From positions 1-39,722 of the forward strand of contig CANPZK010000005.1 of NCBI GenBank assembly GCA_947588875.1: a stretch of 39,722 bases of DNA. Direction: 5' to 3'. The notes beneath the pieces were generated by a model. The model saw only the letters and a list, made by a program, of their open reading frames with translations. It was not told the origin of the DNA and ran no database searches. Positions 15,806-23,695 of the stretch are shown piece by piece. This stretch comes from an uncultured Clostridia bacterium. GTDB lineage: Bacteria > Bacillota > Clostridia > Oscillospirales > Acutalibacteraceae. A program made the position numbers and the translations under genes. The first letter of the stretch is position 1; each line of letters opens with the position of its first letter.

Positions 15806-16732
15806 ATGCTGCAAAATTTTTTAACAGTCGGTCAGCAGGTCGTCATAATCTTCATACTTATCGCCGTAGGCTGCGCGTGCGGCAAGGCGAAAATAATAAA
15901 CGATAACGGAGCGCGATGCCTTACGAATATCGTGCTGTATGTGGTAACGCCGTGCGTCATGCTCGACGTGTTCCGCCGCGACTTCGAGCCGTCTATGCTC
16001 GTCAACCTCGCGATAAGCGCGGCAGCGGCGGTCGGGGTGCATCTGCTGTCCATACTTATAGCAAAATTGTGCATACACGATAAGGATAAATCAAGGAGCG
16101 TCGTGCTGCGCTTCGCCGTGGTGTTCTCAAACTGCGGCTTTATGTGCCTGCCGCTCGAGCGCGCGCTGCTCGGCGACGACGGAGCGTTCTACGGCGGAGT
16201 TTTCATAGCGGTGTTCAATATCGTGCTCTGGACGTACGGTCTCGTGCTTATGAGCGGCAACGCGCGGCTTCTGTCAATAAAAAATCTCGCGTTTAACCCG
16301 GGAATACTCGGAGTGCTCGCGGGACTTGTGCTTTTCCTGTTTTCAATAAAGCTGCCGGACGTAATATCAGCGCCGGTCGGATTCCTTTCCGATTTGAACA
16401 CCCCATTGCCGATGCTCGTAATAGGCTATCATCTCTACAAGTCGAATCTGAAGCAGGCGCTGAGCGACAAAAAGGCGTACCTCGCCATCGCGCTAAGGCT
16501 TGTCGCGGTGCCGCTAATAGCCTTGGGAGCGCTCTACCTGTGCGGACTGCGCGGCACGGTGCTCATGTCGGTCGTCATAGCCGCGTCAGCGCCGGTCGCG
16601 GCGACAACAACTATGTTCGCGTCGCGCTTCGAGCGCGAGGTTCAAACGTCGGTAAACCTTGTTTCGCTGTCCACCCTGTTTTCAATAGCGACAATGTCGC
16701 TGATCGTCGCACTCGCGTGGACGATAGCGTAA
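15806..16732 (+). CDS. AEC-family (auxin efflux carrier-like) membrane transporter
   Basis: The 308-residue protein has about ten hydrophobic segments, normal for the AEC family of carboxylate/amino-acid permeases. Typical family features are the N-terminal helix VVIIFILIAVGCACGKAKII, the NIVLYVVTPCVMLDVF segment, FAVVFSNCGFMCLPL with its conserved asparagine, the middle loop, and the end MSVVIAASAPVAATTTMFA. The substrate cannot be read from sequence; relatives export malate or other organic acids. GAAGGAGG precedes the ATG. The NagZ-like gene follows after 28 bases and may be cotranscribed. Confidence 0.88.
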   Translation: MLQNFLTVGQQVVIIFILIAVGCACGKAKIINDNGARCLTNIVLYVVTPCVMLDVFRRDFEPSMLVNLAISAAAAVGVHLLSILIAKLCIHDKDKSRSVVLRFAVVFSNCGFMCLPLERALLGDDGAFYGGVFIAVFNIVLWTYGLVLMSGNARLLSIKNLAFNPGILGVLAGLVLFLFSIKLPDVISAPVGFLSDLNTPLPMLVIGYHLYKSNLKQALSDKKAYLAIALRLVAVPLIALGALYLCGLRGTVLMSVVIAASAPVAATTTMFASRFEREVQTSVNLVSLSTLFSIATMSLIVALAWTIA

Positions 16733-16760
16733 ATACAGCCTTTAGGAGGGCAATCCGTTT

Positions 16761-18014
16761 ATGAAAAGAAAAGCCGGTATAATATCGCTGTACGCTGCGG
16801 CGGCGCTGTGCGTCGTTATGCTCGCGTCGTGCGGTCTTGCGGACAGCGGCTCCGGCTCGGAGCCGTCAAACGCCGTCCCGACCACCGTTCAAACAGAGGC
16901 TCCTACCGAGCCGCCGACCGAGCCTCCGACAAAGAGCGAGGCGGAAAAAAAGCTCGAGCAGATGTCGCTTGAGGAAAAGGCGGCGCAGACCGTGGTAACG
17001 GGAATACAGTCACAAGCCGTCGATAAGGAATTTAAGGCCCTCGCCGAAAGGGGAGTCGGAGGAGTAATCCTGTTTTCAGACAATATAAAGGATTCGGAGC
17101 AGTTAGTCGAGCTTACCAACGGGATAAAGGCGGCGGCGGGAGATATACCGCTTCTCATAGGAATGGACGAGGAGGGCGGCAGAGTTACGAGACTGCCCTC
17201 CGGCGTGCTGAGTATGCCGTCGGCGTACAGCCTTTCCGAGAGCGGCGACCCCGAATATGTGAACAGAGCGGGCAAGAACCTCGGCGAACAGATAAAATCG
17301 TTCGGGCTGTCAACGGGATTTTCGCCGGTGCTCGATATATGGTCTAATCCCGACAACGAGGTGATAGGCGACAGGGCGTTCGGAAAAACGGCTGACGAGG
17401 TGTGCGCCTACGGATTGGAGGCGATGAAGGGGATAATGTCGCAGGGCGTTATCGCCGTCGCAAAGCATTTCCCGGGCCACGGGGATACGGAGGTCGATTC
17501 GCATTACGGTCTGCCGGTCGTGTCAAAGACGAGGGCGGAGCTTGAGAAAACGGAGCTTGCGCCGTTCAGGGAGGCAATCGAAAACGGAGTCCCCGCGATT
17601 ATGGCGGCGCATATACTCTGCTCAAAGCTTGACCCCGACAATCCGGCGAGCCTTTCAAAGGCGATTGTTACCGATATGCTTAAGGGGGATATGGGCTTTG
17701 ACGGGGTGGTGTTCACGGACGACCTCACGATGGGCGCGATAAGCGAAAGCTATACGCCGGACGAGGCCGCGGTAAAGGCGCTTAAAGCCGGCTGCGATAT
17801 GCTGCTCGTGTGCTTTGAATACGAAAACGCGAACAAGACGATAGACGCTGTAACAAAGGCGGTAAAAAACGGCACGCTGAGCGAGGAACGCCTTGACGAC
17901 GCGGTTCTGCGCATACTGAATATGAAGAACGACTATCACATCGACAGCGAGCCGGTCAAGATGCCCGACGTCGATGAGATGAACAAAAAAACGGCGGAGT
18001 TTACAAAACGGTAA
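16761..18014 (+). CDS. nagZ: Glycoside hydrolase family 3 lipoprotein, NagZ-like beta-N-acetylhexosaminidase
   Basis: This 417-residue protein has a lipoprotein signal with lipobox LASC (C24), a Thr/Pro-rich linker (about 38-60) and a single GH3 N-terminal TIM barrel. GH3 NagZ marks are visible: IGMDEEGGRVTRLPSG, the catalytic His loop KHFPGHGDTEVDSHYGLP (from about K235) and the nucleophile in VVFTDDLTMGAI (D320/D321). The His in the mobile loop distinguishes NagZ-type hexosaminidases from other GH3 enzymes. It would remove GlcNAc from peptidoglycan or other glycans outside the cell. A lipid-anchored form fits a Gram-positive. The - strand terminator of the next gene overlaps its 3' end. Confidence 0.9.
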   Translation: MKRKAGIISLYAAAALCVVMLASCGLADSGSGSEPSNAVPTTVQTEAPTEPPTEPPTKSEAEKKLEQMSLEEKAAQTVVTGIQSQAVDKEFKALAERGVGGVILFSDNIKDSEQLVELTNGIKAAAGDIPLLIGMDEEGGRVTRLPSGVLSMPSAYSLSESGDPEYVNRAGKNLGEQIKSFGLSTGFSPVLDIWSNPDNEVIGDRAFGKTADEVCAYGLEAMKGIMSQGVIAVAKHFPGHGDTEVDSHYGLPVVSKTRAELEKTELAPFREAIENGVPAIMAAHILCSKLDPDNPASLSKAIVTDMLKGDMGFDGVVFTDDLTMGAISESYTPDEAAVKALKAGCDMLLVCFEYENANKTIDAVTKAVKNGTLSEERLDDAVLRILNMKNDYHIDSEPVKMPDVDEMNKKTAEFTKR

Positions 18015-18023
18015 GCTCCGCCG
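17985..18023 (-). terminator. Terminator of the DUF6062-like gene, inside the nagZ 3' end
   Basis: GGCGGAGTTTAC (17993-18004) pairs with GTAAGCTCCGCC (18011-18022), with an extra outer C-G pair. Read on the - strand it is followed by seven T (17985-17991 on + is AAAAAAA). It starts directly after the stop of the - strand gene and lies inside nagZ coding sequence, so convergent transcripts overlap. Confidence 0.8.
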
Positions 18024-18029
18024 AATGCT

Positions 18030-18737
18030 TTACGGCTTTTCTATATATTCCGGCCGCTCCGAGGTCAAAAACTCGACGCTCCGCTCTATTGAGTCGCGCG
18101 AATTTCCCCAGTCTTCGCCTCGATTGCGGTAGTCGTACATCTTGCAGTAGTGCGACACGTCGCCCTTCAGCTCCTTTAAATATCCGCCCGAGAGCCTCGC
18201 GGTGCTTTTGTAAAACTCGGAAAGCTCCGCGCCCTTTAGTCCGCCCTTGGCTGAGGCGGATTTTATCAGCATCGTGTAGTGCGGCAGGCATATGAACGGC
18301 TGAGCCTCGTACAGCTCTCGAAATGTCGGGTCTGAGGCGAAGCTCGAGAATATGGTCCTGAACATATGCTCCATTCCCCAGCTTATTTTATCGCATACAT
18401 AACAGCTCCCCTGCAATTTTTCAAGAGCCTCTATGTTTTTCTTGTCCGGCTTTCCCTTTGCGTTCTCCGGCAAAAGCTCGCCGATTATTTTTTCAAGGTG
18501 AGTTTCGAGTATAAGCGCGTTTTGAAGCCTGCGCCCCTTGCCGACCATCATATGGAAATGCTTCGTGCAGAAGCCCTTTTCGTTTGTTTCCATTCTCACG
18601 TCCGGCTCCATCATAGCCGCGCCGAGAATGTAGTCGGTGTAATTCTGCTCCAGCATATCGTGCAGACGGCAGATGGGACAGCCGTCCTTGGGGGAGAATA
18701 CGTCGTTTATCGGTATCGTGCAGATTGTTTCTTTCAT
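18030..18737 (-). CDS. DUF6062-like cytosolic protein with four Cys/His motifs
   Basis: The 235-residue protein is cytosolic with no signal or membrane segment. Regularly placed Cys motifs are CPICRLH (about 20-26), CTKHFH (about 57-62), CYVC (about 112-115) and CLPHYTML (about 150-157). Alternating CxxC and CxxH pairs suggest metal binding or redox chemistry. The layout matches proteins annotated DUF6062 in Clostridia as I remember them; no function is established. It is divergent from the glycosylase gene with 147 bases between them, and ends in a terminator shared with the nagZ end. Confidence 0.7.
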   Translation of the reverse strand: MKETICTIPINDVFSPKDGCPICRLHDMLEQNYTDYILGAAMMEPDVRMETNEKGFCTKHFHMMVGKGRRLQNALILETHLEKIIGELLPENAKGKPDKKNIEALEKLQGSCYVCDKISWGMEHMFRTIFSSFASDPTFRELYEAQPFICLPHYTMLIKSASAKGGLKGAELSEFYKSTARLSGGYLKELKGDVSHYCKMYDYRNRGEDWGNSRDSIERSVEFLTSERPEYIEKP

Positions 18738-18804
18738 AAGCCGAGCTTCCTTTCGTTTTGGAATTTTGCGGCGGCGATTTATGTTTTCGCCCGTTATGGC
18801 CGCT

Positions 18805-18842
18805 TGCCTTTAAATTATATTGTAGCACATAATCGTCAAATG
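18805..18842 (-). promoter_or_regulatory. Possible promoter of the DUF6062-like gene
   Basis: On the - strand TTGACG is followed after 14 bases by TATAAT, a short spacing. The region 18738-18884 between the divergent genes otherwise contains only AT-rich sequence; a TATACT-like -10 for the + strand glycosylase lies near 18846. Confidence 0.35.
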
Positions 18843-18884
18843 TGATATACTGTAAATATTAAAATTCTGAAAAGCGGTGTGGGT

Positions 18885-19721
18885 ATGAAATGCAGCAAAA
18901 CGGACGGAGGAATAGTCTTTAAGGGAGTTCGTGATTTTGATTTAAGGCAGACTCTCGACTGCGGTCAGAGCTTCCGCTGGGAGGAGCTTGATGACGGCGG
19001 CTTTGTCGGCGTTGCCTTCGGCAGAGAGGTCACGGTCAGGCTCAGCGGAGACGACTTTTACATATTTGGCGGCAGATACGAGGACGAGGGGCTGTGGAGC
19101 GATTATTTTGACTTAGACCTCGACTATTCGATTATAAAAAGCGAGCTGTCGTCGCTGAGCGCGGTCTTAAAGGAGGCGGCGGAGTACGCCCCGGGGATAA
19201 GGATCCTCCGTCAGGAGCCGTGGGAGGCGCTTTGCTCCTTTATTATATCCCAAAACAATAATATTCCGAGGATAAAGGGCATAATAAAGAGGATGTGCGA
19301 ATGCTTCGGAGAAAAAACGCCCGACGGCGGATATACCTTTCCGAGCGCCGACGTTCTCGCCCCGTTGAGTCCGGAGGAGCTCGCCCCGCTGAGGAGCGGA
19401 TTTAGGGCGAAATACCTAATCGACGCGGCTCAAAGGGTTTCCTGCGGGGAGATAGACCTGTCGCAAATTGAAAAGATGCCGATTGACCGTGCAAGACAGA
19501 GCCTGATGAAAATAAAGGGAGTCGGGCCGAAGGTGGCTGAATGCGCTCTGCTGTACGGTATGCACCGCCTCGAGTGCTTCCCCATGGACGTTTGGATGAA
19601 GCGCGCAATGCAGGCGCTGCTGCCGGAGCTTACGGCTGACAGCCTCGGTCAGTACGCGGGAATAGCGCAGCAGTACATTTTTCATTACAGCCGTATGCAC
19701 CCGGAGCTTTTCGACGATTAA
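18885..19721 (+). CDS. ogg: 8-oxoguanine DNA glycosylase / AP lyase, OGG1-like
   Basis: The protein (278 residues from the ATG at 18885) removes oxidised guanine from DNA. The N-terminal domain has DLRQTLDCGQSFRWEE, typical of OGG_N (TLxxGQxFRW). The HhH-GPD domain begins near residue 105 (EPWEALCSFIISQNNNIPRI). The catalytic lysine is K176 in GFRAKYL, the hairpin is MKIKGVGPKVAECALLYG, and the catalytic aspartate is D235 in FPMDVWMKR. Length fits bacterial OGG1. A GTG two codons earlier (18879) is the alternative start. It is divergent from the DUF6062-like gene and is followed by the metG promoter. Confidence 0.93.
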   Translation: MKCSKTDGGIVFKGVRDFDLRQTLDCGQSFRWEELDDGGFVGVAFGREVTVRLSGDDFYIFGGRYEDEGLWSDYFDLDLDYSIIKSELSSLSAVLKEAAEYAPGIRILRQEPWEALCSFIISQNNNIPRIKGIIKRMCECFGEKTPDGGYTFPSADVLAPLSPEELAPLRSGFRAKYLIDAAQRVSCGEIDLSQIEKMPIDRARQSLMKIKGVGPKVAECALLYGMHRLECFPMDVWMKRAMQALLPELTADSLGQYAGIAQQYIFHYSRMHPELFDD

Positions 19722-19724
19722 AAG

Positions 19725-19753
19725 TTGACAATGCGGATTTATATTGATATAAT
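19725..19753 (+). promoter_or_regulatory. Sigma-A promoter of the metG T-box leader
   Basis: Perfect TTGACA (19725-19730) and TATAAT (19748-19753) with 17 bases between them. Confidence 0.92.
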
Positions 19754-19769
19754 CAAATCAATAAATCAA

Positions 19770-20050
19770 TAGCGACAAAGGCTGAGAAGAGAAGAGTAAG
19801 CGGCGAGATATGTCAAAGAGAGCTTCGGGAGCTGAAAAGAAGCACAAAAGGCGCCGCCAAAGATGATCTCGGAGCCCCGCACCGACTGCTGAGACACAGG
19901 CTGCGGCGGCGCGCGCCCGTTACAGCGCGGCGGTATTTTTATTTTGCGCAGATTTTGTAAAAGTACCGGCGGAGTTCCGCTTTTGCGGATAAATTAAGGT
20001 GGTAACACGAAGCGTTTGCTCTCGTCCTTAAACGGACGGGAGCTTTTTTA
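19770..20050 (+). ncRNA. T-box riboswitch, methionine-type, upstream of metG
   Basis: The leader has stem I elements (AGAGAGCTTC, GGGAGCTGAAAAG), a specifier region AAAGATGATCTCGG with ATG as the codon, and an antiterminator bulge GGTGGTAACACG whose TGGT can pair with the ACCA end of tRNA-Met. The terminator pairs GCTCTCGTCC (20018-20027) with GGACGGGAGC (20034-20043) and is followed by TTTTTT. Uncharged tRNA-Met is expected to block the terminator and allow metG expression. The T-box core AACACG departs from the usual ACCGCG. The specifier fits the downstream gene. Confidence 0.88.
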
Positions 20051-20079
20051 TTTTTTATTTTATAGAGGAGAGATGAAAA

Positions 20080-22026
20080 ATGAACAGTAAGGGAAAATTT
20101 TACATCACAACGGCAATAGCCTATACGTCGCGCAAGCCGCATATAGGCAACAGCTATGAAATCGTTATGACGGACGCGCTCGCGAGGTACAAGCGGCTTT
20201 TGGGCTACGACGTTTTCTTCCTCACGGGGACCGACGAGCACGGTCAAAAGATAGAGGAATACGCAAAGGAGGCGGGCGTTACGCCGAAGGAGTATGTGGA
20301 CGAGATCTCCGGCGAGATAAGGCGCATCTGCGACAGCCTCAACACGACCTACGACAAATTCATAAGGACGACTGACGATTATCACGAGAGAGTGGTTCAG
20401 AAGATATTCAAAAAGCTGTACGAGCAGGGGGATATATACAAGGGCGAATACGAGGGAATGTACTGCACGCCGTGCGAGAGCTTCTGGACGGAAACACAGC
20501 TTGTGGACGGCAAATGTCCGGACTGCGGCCGCGAGGTGAAAAGGGCGAAGGAGGAGGCGTACTTCCTTAGACTTTCAAAGTATCAGGAGCGGCTTGAGCG
20601 GCACCTTGAGGAAAACCCCGACTTCATCTACCCCGAGGCGAGAAAAAAAGAGATGATAAACAACTTCATAAAGCCGGGACTTCAGGATCTTTGCGTTTCG
20701 AGAACCTCGTTTAAGTGGGGCATACCCGTCGATTTCGACCCCGGTCACGTCGTTTACGTTTGGATAGACGCTCTGTCCAACTATATAACCGCTCTCGGCT
20801 ACGACCCCGATGATCCGGGCGAGCTGTATAAAAAATACTGGCCCGCGGACGTTCACATTATCGGCAAGGATATTCTAAGGTTCCACACCATCTACTGGTC
20901 GATAATGCTCATGGCGCTCGGCGAGCCGCTTCCGAAGCAGATATTCGGGCATCCTTGGCTGCTTTTCGGAACAGACAAGATGAGCAAGTCGAGGGGCAAC
21001 GTAATATATGCCGACGACCTCATAGAGTGGCTCGGCGTAGACCCCGTCCGCTATTATCTGCTGTCGGAGATGCCGTATGTCGCGGACGGCTCGATAACCT
21101 ATGAGACGATAATCGAGAGGTACAACTCCGACCTTGCGAACAACCTCGGAAACCTTGTGAACCGCACGGTCGCGATGAGCAATAAATATTTCGGCGGGGA
21201 GATACTGCCGCCGTCGGCTCCCGAGGCGATAGACGACGAGCTGAAGGACGCGGCGCTGAAAACGGTCGCGGAGGTAGACCGTTTGATAAACGAATACAGG
21301 ATAAGCGACTCCCTTGATGCGATATTCAGCCTCGCGCGCAGGAGCAACAAGTATATCGACGAAACTGCTCCGTGGGTGCTCGCCAAGGACGAGGATAAAA
21401 GGGCAAGGCTCGGAACCGTGCTGTATAATCTGCTCGAGAGCATAAGGTTTATCTCGGTGCTGCTCTCGCCGTTTATGCCGGATACCGCAGAGAAAATACA
21501 ACAGCAGCTCAACTGCGCGGTCACGGATTACGACAGCCTTTCGTCGTTCGGCGGCTTAAAGGCGGGAGAGCGCGTCGGCAAGGCGGTTCCTCTGTTTTCG
21601 AGGATAGACGCAGAGAAGGCTCTCGACGAGCTTGCCGAAAAGCAGGCGCTTGAGGAAAAGAGCGAGCCGGAGCAGAAAAAGGTGAAGATAGAGGGCCTTG
21701 CCCAGATAGGCATAGACGACTTCGCAAAGGTCGAGCTGCGCGTCGCCGAGGTAAAGGACTGCGAGCCGGTCAAAAAATCGAAGAAGCTGTTGAAGCTCAC
21801 TCTTGACGACGGCGAGGGAGAGAGGACGGTCGCGTCCGGAATATCGAACTTCTACACGCCCGACGAGCTCATAGGTAAAAAGGTGATACTTGTCGCAAAT
21901 TTGAAGCCCGCCGTGCTCTGCGGCGTTGAGAGCTGCGGAATGATACTCGCGTCGGACGACGGCGAGGGCGGAGTCAGGGTGATATTTGTCGACGGGGACA
22001 CGCCGGCAGGGTGCAGAATAAGGTGA
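20080..22026 (+). CDS. metG: Methionyl-tRNA synthetase with C-terminal tRNA-binding domain
   Basis: This 648-residue class I enzyme charges tRNA-Met. It has the HIGH-type motif as PHIGN (about residue 22), GTDEHGQKIEEYA, a zinc knuckle (CTPCESFWTE and CPDCGREV, about residues 128-150), the KMSKS loop DKMSKSRGNV near residue 300 and the helical anticodon-binding domain. Residues 540-648 form an EMAP/Trbp111-like domain (IGIDDFAKVELRVAEVKDCE, then GVESCGMILASDD). An AGAGGAGAG site precedes the ATG. Expression is controlled by the T-box leader. The Tim44-like gene starts within its stop codon. Confidence 0.97.
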   Translation: MNSKGKFYITTAIAYTSRKPHIGNSYEIVMTDALARYKRLLGYDVFFLTGTDEHGQKIEEYAKEAGVTPKEYVDEISGEIRRICDSLNTTYDKFIRTTDDYHERVVQKIFKKLYEQGDIYKGEYEGMYCTPCESFWTETQLVDGKCPDCGREVKRAKEEAYFLRLSKYQERLERHLEENPDFIYPEARKKEMINNFIKPGLQDLCVSRTSFKWGIPVDFDPGHVVYVWIDALSNYITALGYDPDDPGELYKKYWPADVHIIGKDILRFHTIYWSIMLMALGEPLPKQIFGHPWLLFGTDKMSKSRGNVIYADDLIEWLGVDPVRYYLLSEMPYVADGSITYETIIERYNSDLANNLGNLVNRTVAMSNKYFGGEILPPSAPEAIDDELKDAALKTVAEVDRLINEYRISDSLDAIFSLARRSNKYIDETAPWVLAKDEDKRARLGTVLYNLLESIRFISVLLSPFMPDTAEKIQQQLNCAVTDYDSLSSFGGLKAGERVGKAVPLFSRIDAEKALDELAEKQALEEKSEPEQKKVKIEGLAQIGIDDFAKVELRVAEVKDCEPVKKSKKLLKLTLDDGEGERTVASGISNFYTPDELIGKKVILVANLKPAVLCGVESCGMILASDDGEGGVRVIFVDGDTPAGCRIR

Positions 22027-23018
22027 AGAGTTATATAATCGGCACAATATGCGCCGCGTGCGCCTCCGCGTTTGGCATAAACGTCACGGCTTACGCCGCC
22101 GAGAGCGAAACCGCCGCCGCCACGGCGCAGTCCGCCGACTCGTTAAACGTTCCGGTAAATATTATAGTTTGGTCTGCTGCGGCGCTGATAGCGCTTATTC
22201 TGGTGATTTTTATAATCACACGCTTGCGGCGCGCCATGCACAGCGCCGCGGCGCGCGGCATATCATATCTTATTTCATGTATTTTTTCCTCCTCCGCGCA
22301 CACCGCGCGCATTAATTCGGACAATGCGGCTCAGTGCGTTCCTCAGCCTCCCGCTCCGGCAAAGCCTGAGAGAAAAAGCAGCTTCGTCACAAACGCCATA
22401 CCTGCCGACAACACGGAGCTGATAACAAAAGCTATCCGCGAGGTGGACACCGACTTCATAGCGGAGGGCTTCCTCACATGGTCGAACGACGTATTTATGA
22501 CGCTTCAAAGGGCATGGACGGCGCGGGATTGGACGCCGATTCGCCCTTTTGAAAAGGAGGAGCTGTTTGAGCGGCACAAGCGCCAGCTTGACGAATACAT
22601 TAGGCACGGGCAGATAAATATACTCGGCGGGATAAGGATAAACGAGTCGTATCTGCACAAATACGAGCGCGACTCGACGTATGAATACCTGACCGCTTAT
22701 ATGTCCGCGGACATGACGGACTGCGTTGTGGACGAGGGCTCTCAAAGCGTAATAAGCGGCGACCCGAAGCGCGTGCTCCGGAGGAAGTATCTGCTCACAT
22801 ATATGCGCAGGCTCGGCGTTAAGACCCGGGAAAACGCCGACCGCACGGTGTCGCGCTCCTGCCCGAGCTGCGGCGCGCCCGTGAGGATTTTAAGCAGCGG
22901 CAGGTGCGAATACTGCAATAGTCTTGTGACCGCCGGAGATTTTGACTGGGTGCTTACGAGAATGGAGCTTGTAAGAGCCGGCACTGTAATAGACAACCGA
23001 GGCGTTGTGATAATGTAG
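22023..23018 (+). CDS. Tim44-like domain membrane protein with C-terminal zinc ribbon
   Basis: The GTG at 22023 overlaps the metG stop (GTGA) and gives 331 residues; GTG at 22011 is an alternative. The N-terminus is a signal-like segment (SYIIGTICAACASAFGINV, then AYAAES), followed by a membrane helix at about 45-67 (IIVWSAAALIALILVIFII) and a flexible linker. Residues about 130-270 look like a Tim44-like domain: DTDFIAEGFLTWSNDVFMTL, AWTARDWTPIRPF, LDEYIRHGQ. A zinc ribbon follows (CPSCGAPV and CEYC, about 282-304). In bacteria Tim44-like proteins are of unknown function; related Clostridia genes combine the same parts. Coupling to metG suggests cotranslation rather than a related job. Confidence 0.8.
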   Translation: MKSYIIGTICAACASAFGINVTAYAAESETAAATAQSADSLNVPVNIIVWSAAALIALILVIFIITRLRRAMHSAAARGISYLISCIFSSSAHTARINSDNAAQCVPQPPAPAKPERKSSFVTNAIPADNTELITKAIREVDTDFIAEGFLTWSNDVFMTLQRAWTARDWTPIRPFEKEELFERHKRQLDEYIRHGQINILGGIRINESYLHKYERDSTYEYLTAYMSADMTDCVVDEGSQSVISGDPKRVLRRKYLLTYMRRLGVKTRENADRTVSRSCPSCGAPVRILSSGRCEYCNSLVTAGDFDWVLTRMELVRAGTVIDNRGVVIM

Positions 23019-23075
23019 GGCGGTGCGGTCCGCCGCGCGCGGCCCGTTTTGACCTTGGCTTGACGGGGCAGGTTT

Positions 23076-23213
23076 CGGGCGGCGACCGCAAATTTCCGCC
23101 TCCGGCGGAAATTTGCCGAAAAACGCGGCGGGGCAGGGTGCTTCCCCGCGTCGGGCGGCTCCTCCGCCGCGTTTTTCCCCGCGCGGCGCTCGCGCCGCGC
23201 GGGTCGCCGCCCG
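23076..23213. repeat. GC-rich cloverleaf-like inverted repeat, copy 3
   Basis: The outer stem CGGGCGGCGACC (23076-23087) pairs with GGTCGCCGCCCG (23202-23213). Hairpin C pairs GCAAATTTCCGCC (23088-23100) with GGCGGAAATTTGC (23104-23116), loop TCC. Hairpin B pairs AAAAACGCGGCGG (23119-23131) with CCGCCGCGTTTTT (23164-23176). Hairpin A pairs CCGCGCGGCGC (23179-23189) with GCGCCGCGCGG (23192-23202). Base changes in stem C relative to copy 2 keep pairing, which points to selection on structure or to a palindromic mobile unit. Confidence 0.85.
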
Positions 23214-23316
23214 CCCCCTTCTCCCGAACAAAGCCGCAAGGGAAACAGGCGCGGCGGAGTCCGAAAACGCAGAGCCTCGGAACGGGAGCGCATAAACAAA
23301 AAACTTTCAAAAACTG

Positions 23317-23345
23317 TTGACAAGCCGAAATGTTTTTCATATAAT
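23317..23345 (+). promoter_or_regulatory. Sigma-A promoter of the leuA T-box leader
   Basis: TTGACA (23317-23322) and TATAAT (23340-23345), exactly 17 bases apart. Confidence 0.92.
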
Positions 23346-23351
23346 ATTTTT

Positions 23352-23622
23352 AACAATTAAATCTATCACTTAAAGACTGTGAAGGAAACAAGATGCGGGA
23401 TCGCATTGCGCAGAGAGCCGCTGTGTGGTGTAAAGCGGCGAATGTACCCGTATGTATAGCTCGCTCCGGAGTCGCCTGTCCGATAACAGGGCAGGACGCA
23501 GGACTGCGTTATCGGTCAGGGCTTTGACTGAAGCCTTTAATGAGGAGCATTTTGCTTGAATCAGGGTGGTACCGCGGATTATATTCGTCCCTTTTGCGTT
23601 GTCGCGAAAGGGCGTTTTTTAT
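23352..23622 (+). ncRNA. T-box riboswitch, leucine-type, upstream of leuA
   Basis: The leader contains the stem I AG-bulge and loop (GCGCAGAGAGCCGC, GTGTGGTGTAAAG), a specifier region TATAGCTCGCTCCGGAG with CTC (Leu), and the T-box core AGGGTGGTACCGCGG. A terminator (CGTCCCTTTTGCG with CGCGAAAGGGCG, then TTTTTT, 23586-23620) ends the leader. Uncharged tRNA-Leu would stabilise the antiterminator. The leucine specifier fits the downstream leucine-pathway gene. Confidence 0.92.
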
Positions 23623-23695
23623 TGCAGAGCGGAAATGCGGAACTGTTAAAAGCTCACGGAGCCGGATTAATTGTGAATTAAAAGGAGGAATTACA

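Noticed and set aside
16761..18014. NagZ-like protein as a phage or cell-lysis enzyme
   Set aside because: It has a lipoprotein signal, lies 9 kb from the phage operon and has host-like context.
22742..23356. Open frames through the GC-rich repeat copies
   Set aside because: Frames in all directions cross the repeats (also at 7861-8130 and 15465-15824) because stop codons are rare there. They lack ribosome sites and family likeness.
23540..23695. Upstream extension of leuA
   Set aside because: The frame is open but covers the T-box antiterminator and terminator; the ATG at 23696 has an excellent ribosome site.
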